DNA from: CAZSSM01 sp964609385
GTDB lineage: Bacteria; Planctomycetota; Planctomycetia; Isosphaerales; Isosphaeraceae
Assembly: GCA_964609385.1 (NCBI GenBank)
Contig: CAZSSM010000014.1
Coordinates: forward strand, 1 to 64,000
Direction: 5' to 3'
Length of the DNA: 64,000 nucleotides
Below the pieces are notes generated by a model that saw only the letters and a list, made by a program, of their open reading frames with translations, was not told where the DNA came from and searched no databases. Made by a program: the position numbers and the translations under genes. Shown piece after piece: positions 1-7,879 of this stretch (its first letter is position 1; each line of letters opens with the position of its first letter).

Positions 1-916
1 CCACTTCGTCAAGATGGTCCACAACGGGATCGAGTACGGCGACATGCAGCTCATCTGCGAGTCGTACCTGCTGATCCGTGAGCTGCTCGGCTACGAACCG
101 CCGAAGCTCCACGAGGTCTTCGCCTCCTGGTACGAGGGGCCGCTGAACAGCTATTTGATCGAGATCACCCGCGACATCTTCGGCTATCGCGATCCGGAGA
201 CCGGTCAATACATGGTCGACCTGATCCTGGACACCGCCGGCCAGAAGGGGACCGGGAAGTGGACCGGGATCACGGCGCTGGACCTGGGCGTCCCCTTGAC
301 GTTGATCGCCGAGGCCGTCTTCGCACGTTGCCTGTCGGCGCAGAAGGACCAGCGCGTGGCCGCCAGTCGGATCCTCCCGGCGCCTGAGGTCACCTTCGAC
401 GTCGACAAAGACGCCTTCGTGGCCGACCTGGAGCAAGCCCTCTACGCCAGCAAGATCGTCTCCTACGCCCAAGGCTATGCCTTGATGGACGCGATGACCG
501 CCGAGACTGGCTGGTCGATCAACAAAGGGGGCGTGGCCATGATGTGGCGCGGCGGGTGCATCATCCGGAGCGTCTTCCTGGGCGACATCAAGTCGGCGTA
601 CGAGCGCGACCCGAACCTGACGAACCTGCTGCTCGACCCGTTCTTCACCGAAGCGATCACCAAGGCCCTACCTGGCTGGCGTCGGGTCTGCGCCGCGGCG
701 GTCACGCACGGGATCCCCGCGCCGGCCCTGACCTCGGCCCTCGCCTACTTCGACGGCTATCGGACCGAGCGACTGCCGGCCAACCTACTCCAAGCACAGC
801 GCGACTACTTCGGCGCCCACACCTACGAACGGATCGACAAGCCGCGCGGCGAGTTCTTCCACACCAACTGGACCGGACGCGGCGGGACGACCGCCAGCAC
901 CTCGTACAACGCCTGA
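1..916 (+). CDS. gnd: 6-phosphogluconate dehydrogenase, decarboxylating (5' end missing)
   Basis: This enzyme oxidises and decarboxylates 6-phosphogluconate to ribulose 5-phosphate with NADP(+) or NAD(+) in the cytosolic oxidative pentose phosphate pathway. The reading frame is already open at base 2 (HFVKMVHNGIEYGDMQ), so the N-terminal Rossmann domain lies outside the window and about 305 C-terminal residues are seen. The all-alpha substrate-binding and dimer domain is clear: KMVHNGIEYGDMQ, GQKGTGKWT and the C-terminal tail FHTNWTGRGG, which in this family reaches into the partner subunit. The gene ends 97 bases before the convergent ceramidase-like gene. No terminator was recognised in that gap. 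Family identity is certain; cofactor preference cannot be judged without the N-terminus. Confidence 0.97.
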   Translation, partial: HFVKMVHNGIEYGDMQLICESYLLIRELLGYEPPKLHEVFASWYEGPLNSYLIEITRDIFGYRDPETGQYMVDLILDTAGQKGTGKWTGITALDLGVPLTLIAEAVFARCLSAQKDQRVAASRILPAPEVTFDVDKDAFVADLEQALYASKIVSYAQGYALMDAMTAETGWSINKGGVAMMWRGGCIIRSVFLGDIKSAYERDPNLTNLLLDPFFTEAITKALPGWRRVCAAAVTHGIPAPALTSALAYFDGYRTERLPANLLQAQRDYFGAHTYERIDKPRGEFFHTNWTGRGGTTASTSYNA

Positions 917-1013
917 GCACCCTCAGATCGATCTGGCAGGCGACCTCGCATCGATTTGCGAGGTCACCACGATCTCAGGTTTCGGCACGGATCTCGGAAC
1001 TGGTCCGACGATC

Positions 1014-2426
1014 TCAGCGATCGGCCAACTCTTCGGCGCAGCGTCGGAGGGCCTGCATGAGGATCGGCGCAACCTCGGGGCCAACGCTGTTGATCTCGCC
1101 GTATTGAGGCTTGGTCCGGCCGTAAGCGTAGGGTGGGTCGTCGTCCCACTGCCGCTTGGGGATGATGTAGCCGATCTCATCGTTGGCCAGGCCGAGGATC
1201 AGCCGCTTCGAACTCGGGACGATCTGATCCACGGTCGGCTCGAGCGGGGCGTTGGGGTAGTCAACATCGGCCACGGGGGGTTCTTCGAATCGCCCATGGA
1301 CCAGCTCGGGATAGAGTTCACCGGGGATGCAGGCGACGTCCAAGTCACCGCAACGGATCAGGGCCACCTCGGTCTCCAAGGCGATCGGGCCGATCGGAAG
1401 CCGCGAGTTGACCGCCGGTGCATCGCCGTCTGAATCGCCGTCCCAGGTGTAGGCGGTTCGCTCGATCACCCCGAGGCTGAAGGCCAGGCGATAGTAGGGG
1501 TTCTCCAAGGGGAGGCGAACGGTCTTCGAGACGCTCCGGATCGGCGTCAAGTCGATCGGCTCGGCGTCCTCAATCGCCGACTCGGCCAGATCCGCCACAG
1601 CACGGCCGTAGACCTCGGCGAACTCGAAGTCGCCGTCGTCGCTGAGCAGTTGGCCCCGCGATCCCCTCAAGGTCCGCTCCGGTGCGCTCATCAAGCCGCC
1701 GATGGCCCCAGTCAGGTAGAGCACTGGGCAGTCGTAGGTGGCCTCCAACTGGTCGATGGTCGCGTACGGGAAGTCGGCGGTGATCAACGTGTTCCGACTG
1801 CCGAGGTTCTCGGGGTGGCAGTTCCACTGGACGACGACGACCCGCGAACGTTCGGGGGCGCCGGGTTCGTAGAATCGTAGAGCCCGCAGCACGGGATCCT
1901 TGACGATCGGGCGTCGGCTGTCGGCGAGCAGTTCCTCTGAGATCGCGGTCCCGTAAATCGCCTCGGCCGGCGCGAGTTGGTCGATGGCCACGCCAACCGC
2001 CTCGATCACCCGACGCTCGACGAGCTCGATGTAATCCGGGTCGACCCCGGACCGCTGGGGTGCCGGTCCCCAGAGCCCGATCGTGTCGGGACCTTCGTGA
2101 TTATGCGTGCTTGCAAGCACGACGTCGTCGCAAGATGGCAGCGATGCCCGTACCGTTCGTGTGTTGGCGATCGACAGGCCGATCAGGTCGACCGAGACCA
2201 GGGCGATCCGGCCCATCCCATCGTCCAAAACCAACGCCCGCGCGAAGAGCGGGTCATGAACCCCGGTCGCTCGACGATCCGGACCATATCCGGCGATGTA
2301 GACCGGTCGATCGACCTTGAGTTCCGGCGTGATCTCGGCGCGACCGAACCCGACACGCAACTCGGCACGACCCGGACCGCCGATCAACAACGACGCGACC
2401 ACGACGATGAGTCCAATCCGTTTCAT
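1014..2426 (-). CDS. Secreted neutral/alkaline ceramidase-like protein
   Basis: A 470-residue protein with a typical signal peptide (MKRIGLIVVVASLLIG, likely cleavage near residue 21). The mature part starts like the N-terminal domain of neutral/alkaline non-lysosomal ceramidases: GRAEITPE, a HDPLFARALVL segment, and STHNHEGPDT, which matches the family's zinc-binding HxHxGP region. Planctomycetes encode many such paralogues, mostly of unknown substrate. The usual nucleophile motif GDVSPN is not seen; the corresponding place reads LTGAIGGLMSAPE, so true ceramide hydrolysis is doubtful. The gene stands alone on the minus strand, convergent with gnd and divergent from the kinase. It may instead be a secreted amidase-like or non-catalytic protein. 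Confidence 0.8.
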   Translation of the reverse strand: MKRIGLIVVVASLLIGGPGRAELRVGFGRAEITPELKVDRPVYIAGYGPDRRATGVHDPLFARALVLDDGMGRIALVSVDLIGLSIANTRTVRASLPSCDDVVLASTHNHEGPDTIGLWGPAPQRSGVDPDYIELVERRVIEAVGVAIDQLAPAEAIYGTAISEELLADSRRPIVKDPVLRALRFYEPGAPERSRVVVVQWNCHPENLGSRNTLITADFPYATIDQLEATYDCPVLYLTGAIGGLMSAPERTLRGSRGQLLSDDGDFEFAEVYGRAVADLAESAIEDAEPIDLTPIRSVSKTVRLPLENPYYRLAFSLGVIERTAYTWDGDSDGDAPAVNSRLPIGPIALETEVALIRCGDLDVACIPGELYPELVHGRFEEPPVADVDYPNAPLEPTVDQIVPSSKRLILGLANDEIGYIIPKRQWDDDPPYAYGRTKPQYGEINSVGPEVAPILMQALRRCAEELADR

Positions 2427-2826
2427 AAGAACCTCAACTGCCCTTGAAGAGTTGTTTTCTCGGAAAAACGTTCAAGATTACAGGGAGAACACGAAGATCC
2501 TTGGAGTGCACGCTCGGACAAACTGCCAACTCGTAGGGATTTCGCGAATCCGCTCAGCGATCCGCACACGAACTTCTCGAGACCGCATCCTTGCCCATCA
2601 CGGACATGTCCCATCATGCCCTTGTTTGATCCTCGATGTCCGATCCCGAGACGAACCTCCCACGGGGTTCCGCTGTCGAGGGGGATGTTTCCGGTTCGAC
2701 AGGCTCACCCGTTGTCAACCTCCTCGACCTGACCTCCGCTTTTTCCCAACGGGGCGGCCAGGGCGGTGATGCTCCAACGCCCATCACGCATTCCCGATTT
2801 CCCGATTTGCTGGTAAGGACTGAATC
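2427..2826. other. Divergent intergenic region, 400 bases
   Basis: This gap separates the start codons of the ceramidase-like gene (minus) and the kinase (plus), so it should hold both promoters. Short frames cross it, but none has a ribosome site or recognisable protein. A ribosome-binding AAGGA lies at 2815-2819. No convincing -35/-10 pair, operator or hairpin was found by eye. Confidence 0.5.
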
Positions 2827-4281
2827 ATGGGTCCCGGCGGAGGTGATCTCGAGACTCCGCTCAAGCGTCTCGACGTCTCGCGATCTCAACCACCCCTCGC
2901 CGGACAGCCGGCTATGAGCGATCCCCACGCGAACCAACCCACCGCAACCGAACCTGTGATGACCGTCGAACACGAAACCGTCGAATGGGATGGTCCTTTG
3001 AGCTTGAGCTTATCCACCTCGCCCGGGGGGATCGAGCCGGTCGAGAGCTTGGAGAATCAGAAGCTCGGTCCCTACACGATCGGTCGACTCTTAGGCCAAG
3101 GAACGATGGGGCGGGTTTACTTCGCCACCCATCGCGCGTTGCATCGCGAATGCGCGATCAAGGTGATCCATCCGGAACTGATCGGTCGGCAACCGCGCGT
3201 CCGCGCCCGATTCTTGGCCGAGGCGCGAGCGTCGGCGGCATTGCGGCACCCGAACATCGTGCTCGTCCACAACTTGGGCTCGGAGCGTGGCTACGACTAC
3301 CTGGAGATGGAGTACATCCCGGGCAGTCGGACCCTCCGCGACCAACTGGTCCAGGAAGGCCCGTTGCCAGTGGCCGAGGCGATCCGGGTCGCCCGCCAGG
3401 TTGCCCGCGCGCTGGGGGAAGCTCATCGCGGTGGGCTGATCCATCGCGACGTCAAGCCCACCAACGTCCTGATGACCCCACAAGGCCATGCCAAGCTCGC
3501 CGACTTCGGTCTCGTCTGTCGACGAGACGCTCAGGGTTGCCCGACCGAGGAGGCCTGCTCAACGGTGGCCGGCACGCCGAGCTTCATGGCCCCCGAACTG
3601 TTCCAAGGCACCATGTCCAGCCCGCAGTCGGACTTTTACGCCCTCGGTGTGACGCTCTACTACCTGCTCCTAGCCCGGCTGCCCTTCACCGGCGATCAGA
3701 TCGCCAACCTGGTTAATCAGCATGAGACGGCCGTACCGCCGTTGGGACCCGGCACGCTCGCTGAGTCGCTGCCGGACCCACTGGTCGCGGTGCTCAAGTG
3801 CTGCCTGGCCAAGCGTCCCGAGGAGCGGTTCGCCACCGCCGAGGAACTGGACGATGCGCTCCGGGCTTCGCTCCGTGAACCCCGCGACATCGACGGCCTG
3901 GTCCTCGACGCGCTCCGGGGAATCGACGGTCTGGTCTTGGGCGGCTCCGAGCAGTTCCGCGTGCTCGCCTCGCTGCCCAGCGAGCGGCTCCACGAGGTCT
4001 TCATCGAGATGCGTCCCGGCAAGGTCAGCCAACGCCAACTGGCCATCTTCGCCATCTGTGGCGAGGCCGATCCGAACCACCACGAGTTCGTCCTCCGGCT
4101 CAACGCCGAGCTGCTCGGCGGGGTCTCGATCCGCCAGTTCGACGGCCGACCGATGTACTTCATGACCCGGACCTTCGACGAGAACTCGGTCCAACCGGCC
4201 GAGATCCGGACCGCTGTTGAGGAGATCGCCCGCCATAGCGATCGGGTCGAGCGGCAGCTCTCGCAGATCGACCTGTATTGA
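2827..4281 (+). CDS. Serine/threonine protein kinase with YbjN/secretion-chaperone-like C-terminal domain
   Basis: A 484-residue Hanks-type kinase. The ATG at 2827 follows AAGGA by 7 bases; a later ATG at 2914 lacks a ribosome site. Residues 84-350 form the kinase domain: glycine loop LGQGTMGRV (89-97), Lys112 in AIKV, HRDVKPTN (206-213), DFG at 226-228 and APE at 255-257, so all catalytic residues are present. There is no transmembrane segment and none of the WD40 or TPR tails common in planctomycete kinases. Instead residues about 370-484 form a compact alpha/beta domain (RLHEVFIEM, LAIFAICGEAD, EFVLRLNAEL, MTRTFDEN) that resembles YbjN or type III secretion chaperone folds; that assignment is inference. 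Targets are unknown. Confidence 0.93.
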   Translation: MGPGGGDLETPLKRLDVSRSQPPLAGQPAMSDPHANQPTATEPVMTVEHETVEWDGPLSLSLSTSPGGIEPVESLENQKLGPYTIGRLLGQGTMGRVYFATHRALHRECAIKVIHPELIGRQPRVRARFLAEARASAALRHPNIVLVHNLGSERGYDYLEMEYIPGSRTLRDQLVQEGPLPVAEAIRVARQVARALGEAHRGGLIHRDVKPTNVLMTPQGHAKLADFGLVCRRDAQGCPTEEACSTVAGTPSFMAPELFQGTMSSPQSDFYALGVTLYYLLLARLPFTGDQIANLVNQHETAVPPLGPGTLAESLPDPLVAVLKCCLAKRPEERFATAEELDDALRASLREPRDIDGLVLDALRGIDGLVLGGSEQFRVLASLPSERLHEVFIEMRPGKVSQRQLAIFAICGEADPNHHEFVLRLNAELLGGVSIRQFDGRPMYFMTRTFDENSVQPAEIRTAVEEIARHSDRVERQLSQIDLY

Positions 4282-4309
4282 TCATCAAAGGGGCGGGTGG
4301 GTCCCGAAA

Positions 4310-4327
4310 GACTCGCCGAGGCGAGTC
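4310..4327. repeat. 18-base inverted repeat after the kinase gene
   Basis: GACTCGCC and GGCGAGTC flank a GA dinucleotide 28 bases behind the kinase stop codon. It can fold as a 6-bp stem with a 6-base loop. No T-run follows, so it is either a weak terminator, an RNA-end stabiliser or a dyad-symmetric protein site. Confidence 0.4.
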
Positions 4328-4479
4328 GCATTACACAGGGCTGGCTCGGCGATCTGAGTCGTGGAGTCGGCCCTCGATCGCCTTGTCAGGCGTCGACCGA
4401 TTCGCTGTAGTGGATCGGGTCCGGACGGGTCGTCGCCGGCGATCCATCGCGGGTCGCCTCGTCCCGTCGAGGCCCTTCG

Positions 4480-5079
4480 ATGCGATCGGCTATCGTGAAC
4501 GAACCGTTGGTGTTCATGGGGTATCTTTTGGGGATTGGGCTCGGCCTAGCCGCCTCGGGTCTGGTCTGGCACCAACTTCGCCACCGAGACGGTCGCGAGG
4601 CGCTCGAGAAGACCGATCAGGATCGCACTTATTTTCGGAATCAGGACCGTCGACGCGCCCTCGGAATCGCCTTGATGATATTGGCGAGCCTCGCCTTGTT
4701 GATCGCCTCGACGATCTACCCGGGTCGCGTCGGAGCGGGAGAGGCGAGGGCCGACGTGGATGGCGGAGCTAGGGCCGATGCGGACGGCGGAGCTAGGGCC
4801 GACGGGCCGGAGCCGGATCCCCGCTATCTGGTCTTTGCCTCACTTTGGCTGTTGGTGGCCTTCACGGTCGTCTTGCTGCTGATCCTCGCCTTCCTCGATA
4901 GCGTGGCGACCTATAAGTTCGCCCGACGCCAGGAGTTCCTGCTGAAGACCTCGCGACGGCTCACCTTAGAGCAGGTGTTCGAGCAGCATCGAAGGGAACA
5001 ACGGGCCGCACGCGGGCCGCTTCAAAATGGAGCGACGACGGAAGATCCGGACCATGAGCCAGGGCCGCCGAACGCTTGA
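4480..5079 (+). CDS. Small membrane protein of unknown function
   Basis: A 199-residue protein with three clear hydrophobic segments near residues 11-30, 61-80 and 116-138, so it is an inner-membrane protein. Between the second and third segments lies a low-complexity stretch (ARADADGG repeated) encoded by an imperfect 24-base tandem repeat. The C-terminal 60 residues are charged and likely cytoplasmic (LTLEQVFEQHRREQR). GAGG lies upstream of the ATG at 4480; an internal ATG at 4516 is possible. I do not recognise the family. It lies between a kinase and an S55-like gene but with wide gaps, so no operon link is implied. Codon use matches the neighbours, supporting a real gene. Confidence 0.7.
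   Translation: MRSAIVNEPLVFMGYLLGIGLGLAASGLVWHQLRHRDGREALEKTDQDRTYFRNQDRRRALGIALMILASLALLIASTIYPGRVGAGEARADVDGGARADADGGARADGPEPDPRYLVFASLWLLVAFTVVLLLILAFLDSVATYKFARRQEFLLKTSRRLTLEQVFEQHRREQRAARGPLQNGATTEDPDHEPGPPNA
4738..4803 (+). repeat. 24-base tandem repeat within the membrane protein gene
   Basis: The core GGCGGAGCTAGGGCCGA occurs at 4762 and 4786, period 24 bases, with a decayed copy before it. It encodes ARAD-x-DGG units in the loop between membrane segments 2 and 3. The unit is a multiple of three, so copy-number changes would keep the frame. Confidence 0.75.
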
Positions 5080-5566
5080 GGCGACTCGGAGTTCTTTCGG
5101 ACCATCCGAGCACCCCCGCACCCCCCCATAATCAACAAAACCCGCACGGTCACCCGATCCTTCGGGAATCTCTGACGGTTCCCCGACAACTTCTCAAGCC
5201 GCTTCTACGATCCTATGGAGAGTTTGGTCCCAACGGCGGCCGTTGTGAGATCGAGTCCGGGGCGATCTCTGACAAGATCAACCCACACCATCAGATCTCG
5301 TGATAACGCCGAGGTCGACTATCAGTTGACGCGATAGGACATCGTGTTAAGATTCCCTCACGGAATCCCGATTGATTCCAGGAAGGAACGGGAACCGGTT
5401 GATTCCGATCCTCAGGATCGGTCTTCACCGAGGAACGAACGGACGTTTGGGTGGGGTGTCTCGTGGCACGAGCCCCTACGTTTTCCCCGGATCGACCGCG
5501 CCCTCTCCCTTGGTCTCCTGGCGGTCTGACTCCTGCGCACCAACTGTTGCGACGAGGAGGAAGGTC
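5080..5566. other. Intergenic region, 487 bases, with a promoter candidate
   Basis: No gene is supported here. A frame is open upstream of the S55-like start from 5372, but its first 65 codons have no ribosome site and no protein-like pattern, so they are read as 5' untranslated. A sigma70-type promoter candidate is listed separately. Confidence 0.5.
5326..5353 (+). promoter_or_regulatory. Candidate sigma70-type promoter before the S55-like gene
   Basis: TTGACG (5326-5331) and TAAGAT (5348-5353) are separated by 16 bases. The first matches the -35 consensus at five of six positions, the second the -10 at four of six. It would give a leader of about 205 bases before the ATG at 5567. This is eye-level motif matching only. 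Confidence 0.35.
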
Positions 5567-7627
5567 ATGCGATTGCCGATTCGACGACGAGGGGCGACCG
5601 AGTCCCCACCACGCGTGTGGGGCAACCTGTTCGGGATTTTGGCCCTGACGACGGGCCTCCTGCTGGGAATCGCCCCCGCCCCGAAGACAGCCCGAGCCGA
5701 CGAGCCCGACTCCGCGAGCTACTGGGCTATCGACGAAGTCCGGCCCGGCATGCGTGGGCACGGCTTGACAGTGATGCGGGGCACGCAGTTGGAACGCTTC
5801 GAGGCCGAAGTCCTCGGCGTACAGCGCGGCGTGGCCGCCGGCCGCGACGTCATTCTCTGCCGGCTCGACGGGTTGAACCTGAACCACTCCGGGATCATCC
5901 AAGGCATGAGCGGCAGCCCGATCTACATCGACGACAAACTCCTGGGCGCTGTGGCGTTCACCTGGGAGTTCGCCAAGGATCCGATCGCTGGGGTCACCCC
6001 GTTCTCGCAGATGGTCCAGTACGCGCGGCCGGCCGACCGTCGATTTGCAGCCCGACACCTCGATGCGGAGATCCCGCCGGATGCCCTGGCGCAGCACGAC
6101 GTGTCGAGACCGATTCACGGCAACCTCCGACGGCTTGACGTCGAACCGTTGATGGTTCTGGACCCGATCCTCCACCGCGAGTGGTCGTCGCGTCGAGGCG
6201 TCAACGGCCTCGGGTGGCTCGATCCGTCCGATCTCAGACCGGGCAACCGAACCGTCGGGGCGTCGAGGGGACGAACTGGCTGGTCCCCAATCGGCCTGCC
6301 GGTCGCTTTGAGCGGATTCGGCGACGCGGCCCTCGAAGCGATCGCCGGTCGGCTCGAACCTCGAGGCCTGGCTCCAATCGCCAACGGTGCCGCGCCCCAG
6401 TGGCTGATCGACCAGCACGGTCGGACCCCGATTCGGCCCGGCTCACCGGTCAGCGTCGGGCTGGTCATCGGCGACTTCGACATCTCGGCCATCGGTACGG
6501 TCACCCACGTCGAAGGGGATCGGGTCTACGCCTTCGGTCACCCGATGTACGATCTGGGCGATTGCGACTTGCCGATGATGACCAGCTACATCCACACGGT
6601 CTATCCGCGCTCCAGCGTGGGCATGAAAATGGGCTCGCCACTCCGGGTCATCGGCACGATCGACGCCGACGTGAGCACTGGGATCGCCGGTCGGGTCGGC
6701 GCAGTGCCTGACCTGCTTCCGATGACCGTCACGGTTGATCGGGGCGTTTTCTCCGAGCCGCAGACCTACCGCGTCCAGATCGTCCGGCACCGGAGCCTAA
6801 TGTCCGACATGATCCACGCGGTCCTCACCGGCGCCTTGGGTACCGAAGGGCGATTGCCGAGGGGAATGACGGCCCAAATCACCACCGAGATCGTCCTGGA
6901 GGGCCGCGACGAGCCGATCCTCCTGGAGGAGACCAAGAGCGGGACGAACTTCAACGGATCGCTAGGGATGACCACGTTGGTCTCCAGCGTCGGTCACGCC
7001 GTCAAGCTGATCGGCCACAACACCGTCGACCCGGTCCGGATCCGGGAGGTCCGCTGTCGGATCGCGATCCAGCCGGGCCTGAGCGGCGCTCAGATCGCGC
7101 GGATCGAACCGTTGACCACCCGTGTCGAGCCGGGCCAGACCGTTCGGGTCCGGGTCCACCTGGAGCCCCAACGTGACGATCCGGTCCCTTTGACGATCCG
7201 GATCCCGATCCCCGAGGACTTCCCGACCGGTACTTATGAGGCCACCGTCTGCGATCAGCGGACCTCAATGCGTCGGCTCCTTGAGAACGACCCCGGGGCG
7301 GCTGAGCCTCGAGAACGTGAGCGGTTCTGGGAGTCGATCGCCCACCAGACGTCGATGCGTCGGACCTCGCTCTATGTTCACCTCCGGAAGCCGGGCACAG
7401 GCGTTGCGCTGGGGGATCGTCGCCTCGACGATCTGCCGAGCAGTGTCTTGACGGTCTTCAAGGCTCGACGGGGCGGGGCCCCTCCGAAGCTCAACGCCGA
7501 CCTCGTCATCAGCCAACCGACCGACTACGTCATCGACGGCTCGCGGCGGGTCCGCTTCGACGTGGTCGATTCGACCGGCCTCTCGTACAATTTCGCACGC
7601 AACGGCGACGAGTTGGCCGCCCGCTAA
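5567..7627 (+). CDS. Secreted SpoIVB/S55 peptidase-domain protein
   Basis: A 686-residue protein. The ATG at 5567 has a strong GAGGAGGAAGG ribosome site and begins a signal peptide (LFGILALTTGLLLGIAPAP, likely cleaved near Ala44). The family hallmark GMSGSP is at residues 113-118, with Ser117 the likely nucleophile by analogy to SpoIVB, and an Asp at 101. A second conserved block, VYAFGHPMYDLG, has His325. In SpoIVB the equivalent His precedes the Ser motif, so the order here is permuted. The C-terminal half (residues about 510-660) is beta-rich with EPGQTVRVRVHLEPQ, like an Ig or PDZ-linked domain. Substrate unknown; activity is inferred only. A hairpin follows the stop codon. Confidence 0.85.
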   Translation: MRLPIRRRGATESPPRVWGNLFGILALTTGLLLGIAPAPKTARADEPDSASYWAIDEVRPGMRGHGLTVMRGTQLERFEAEVLGVQRGVAAGRDVILCRLDGLNLNHSGIIQGMSGSPIYIDDKLLGAVAFTWEFAKDPIAGVTPFSQMVQYARPADRRFAARHLDAEIPPDALAQHDVSRPIHGNLRRLDVEPLMVLDPILHREWSSRRGVNGLGWLDPSDLRPGNRTVGASRGRTGWSPIGLPVALSGFGDAALEAIAGRLEPRGLAPIANGAAPQWLIDQHGRTPIRPGSPVSVGLVIGDFDISAIGTVTHVEGDRVYAFGHPMYDLGDCDLPMMTSYIHTVYPRSSVGMKMGSPLRVIGTIDADVSTGIAGRVGAVPDLLPMTVTVDRGVFSEPQTYRVQIVRHRSLMSDMIHAVLTGALGTEGRLPRGMTAQITTEIVLEGRDEPILLEETKSGTNFNGSLGMTTLVSSVGHAVKLIGHNTVDPVRIREVRCRIAIQPGLSGAQIARIEPLTTRVEPGQTVRVRVHLEPQRDDPVPLTIRIPIPEDFPTGTYEATVCDQRTSMRRLLENDPGAAEPRERERFWESIAHQTSMRRTSLYVHLRKPGTGVALGDRRLDDLPSSVLTVFKARRGGAPPKLNADLVISQPTDYVIDGSRRVRFDVVDSTGLSYNFARNGDELAAR

Positions 7628-7638
7628 CGACACGGGAC

Positions 7639-7679
7639 GGCGGGATCCTCAACCTCCATTCTTGGTTGAGGATCCCGCC
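7639..7679. terminator. 16-bp perfect hairpin after the S55-like gene
   Basis: GGCGGGATCCTCAACC (7639-7654) pairs perfectly with its reverse complement at 7664-7679 across a 9-base loop, 11 bases after the stop. There is no T-run, so it may be a factor-assisted terminator or an RNA 3'-end stabiliser rather than a classical intrinsic terminator. Confidence 0.65.
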
Positions 7680-7879
7680 CGATCCTCCGAATTCCGGGAC
7701 CTCGACGTTGATCGCTGAACGTTCGAGATTCCGTCGTTCGAGGTCAAACGCAACGGCTGAGGATGGATCCCGGCCTTTGACGGAGCCGCCGACCCGCGCG
7801 ATCACCGCGATCAGATCCATGGCCGAACCGTCCTTCGACGAGTCCGGATCCCGACCCGTTTGCTCCTCCGGAGGTTCCC

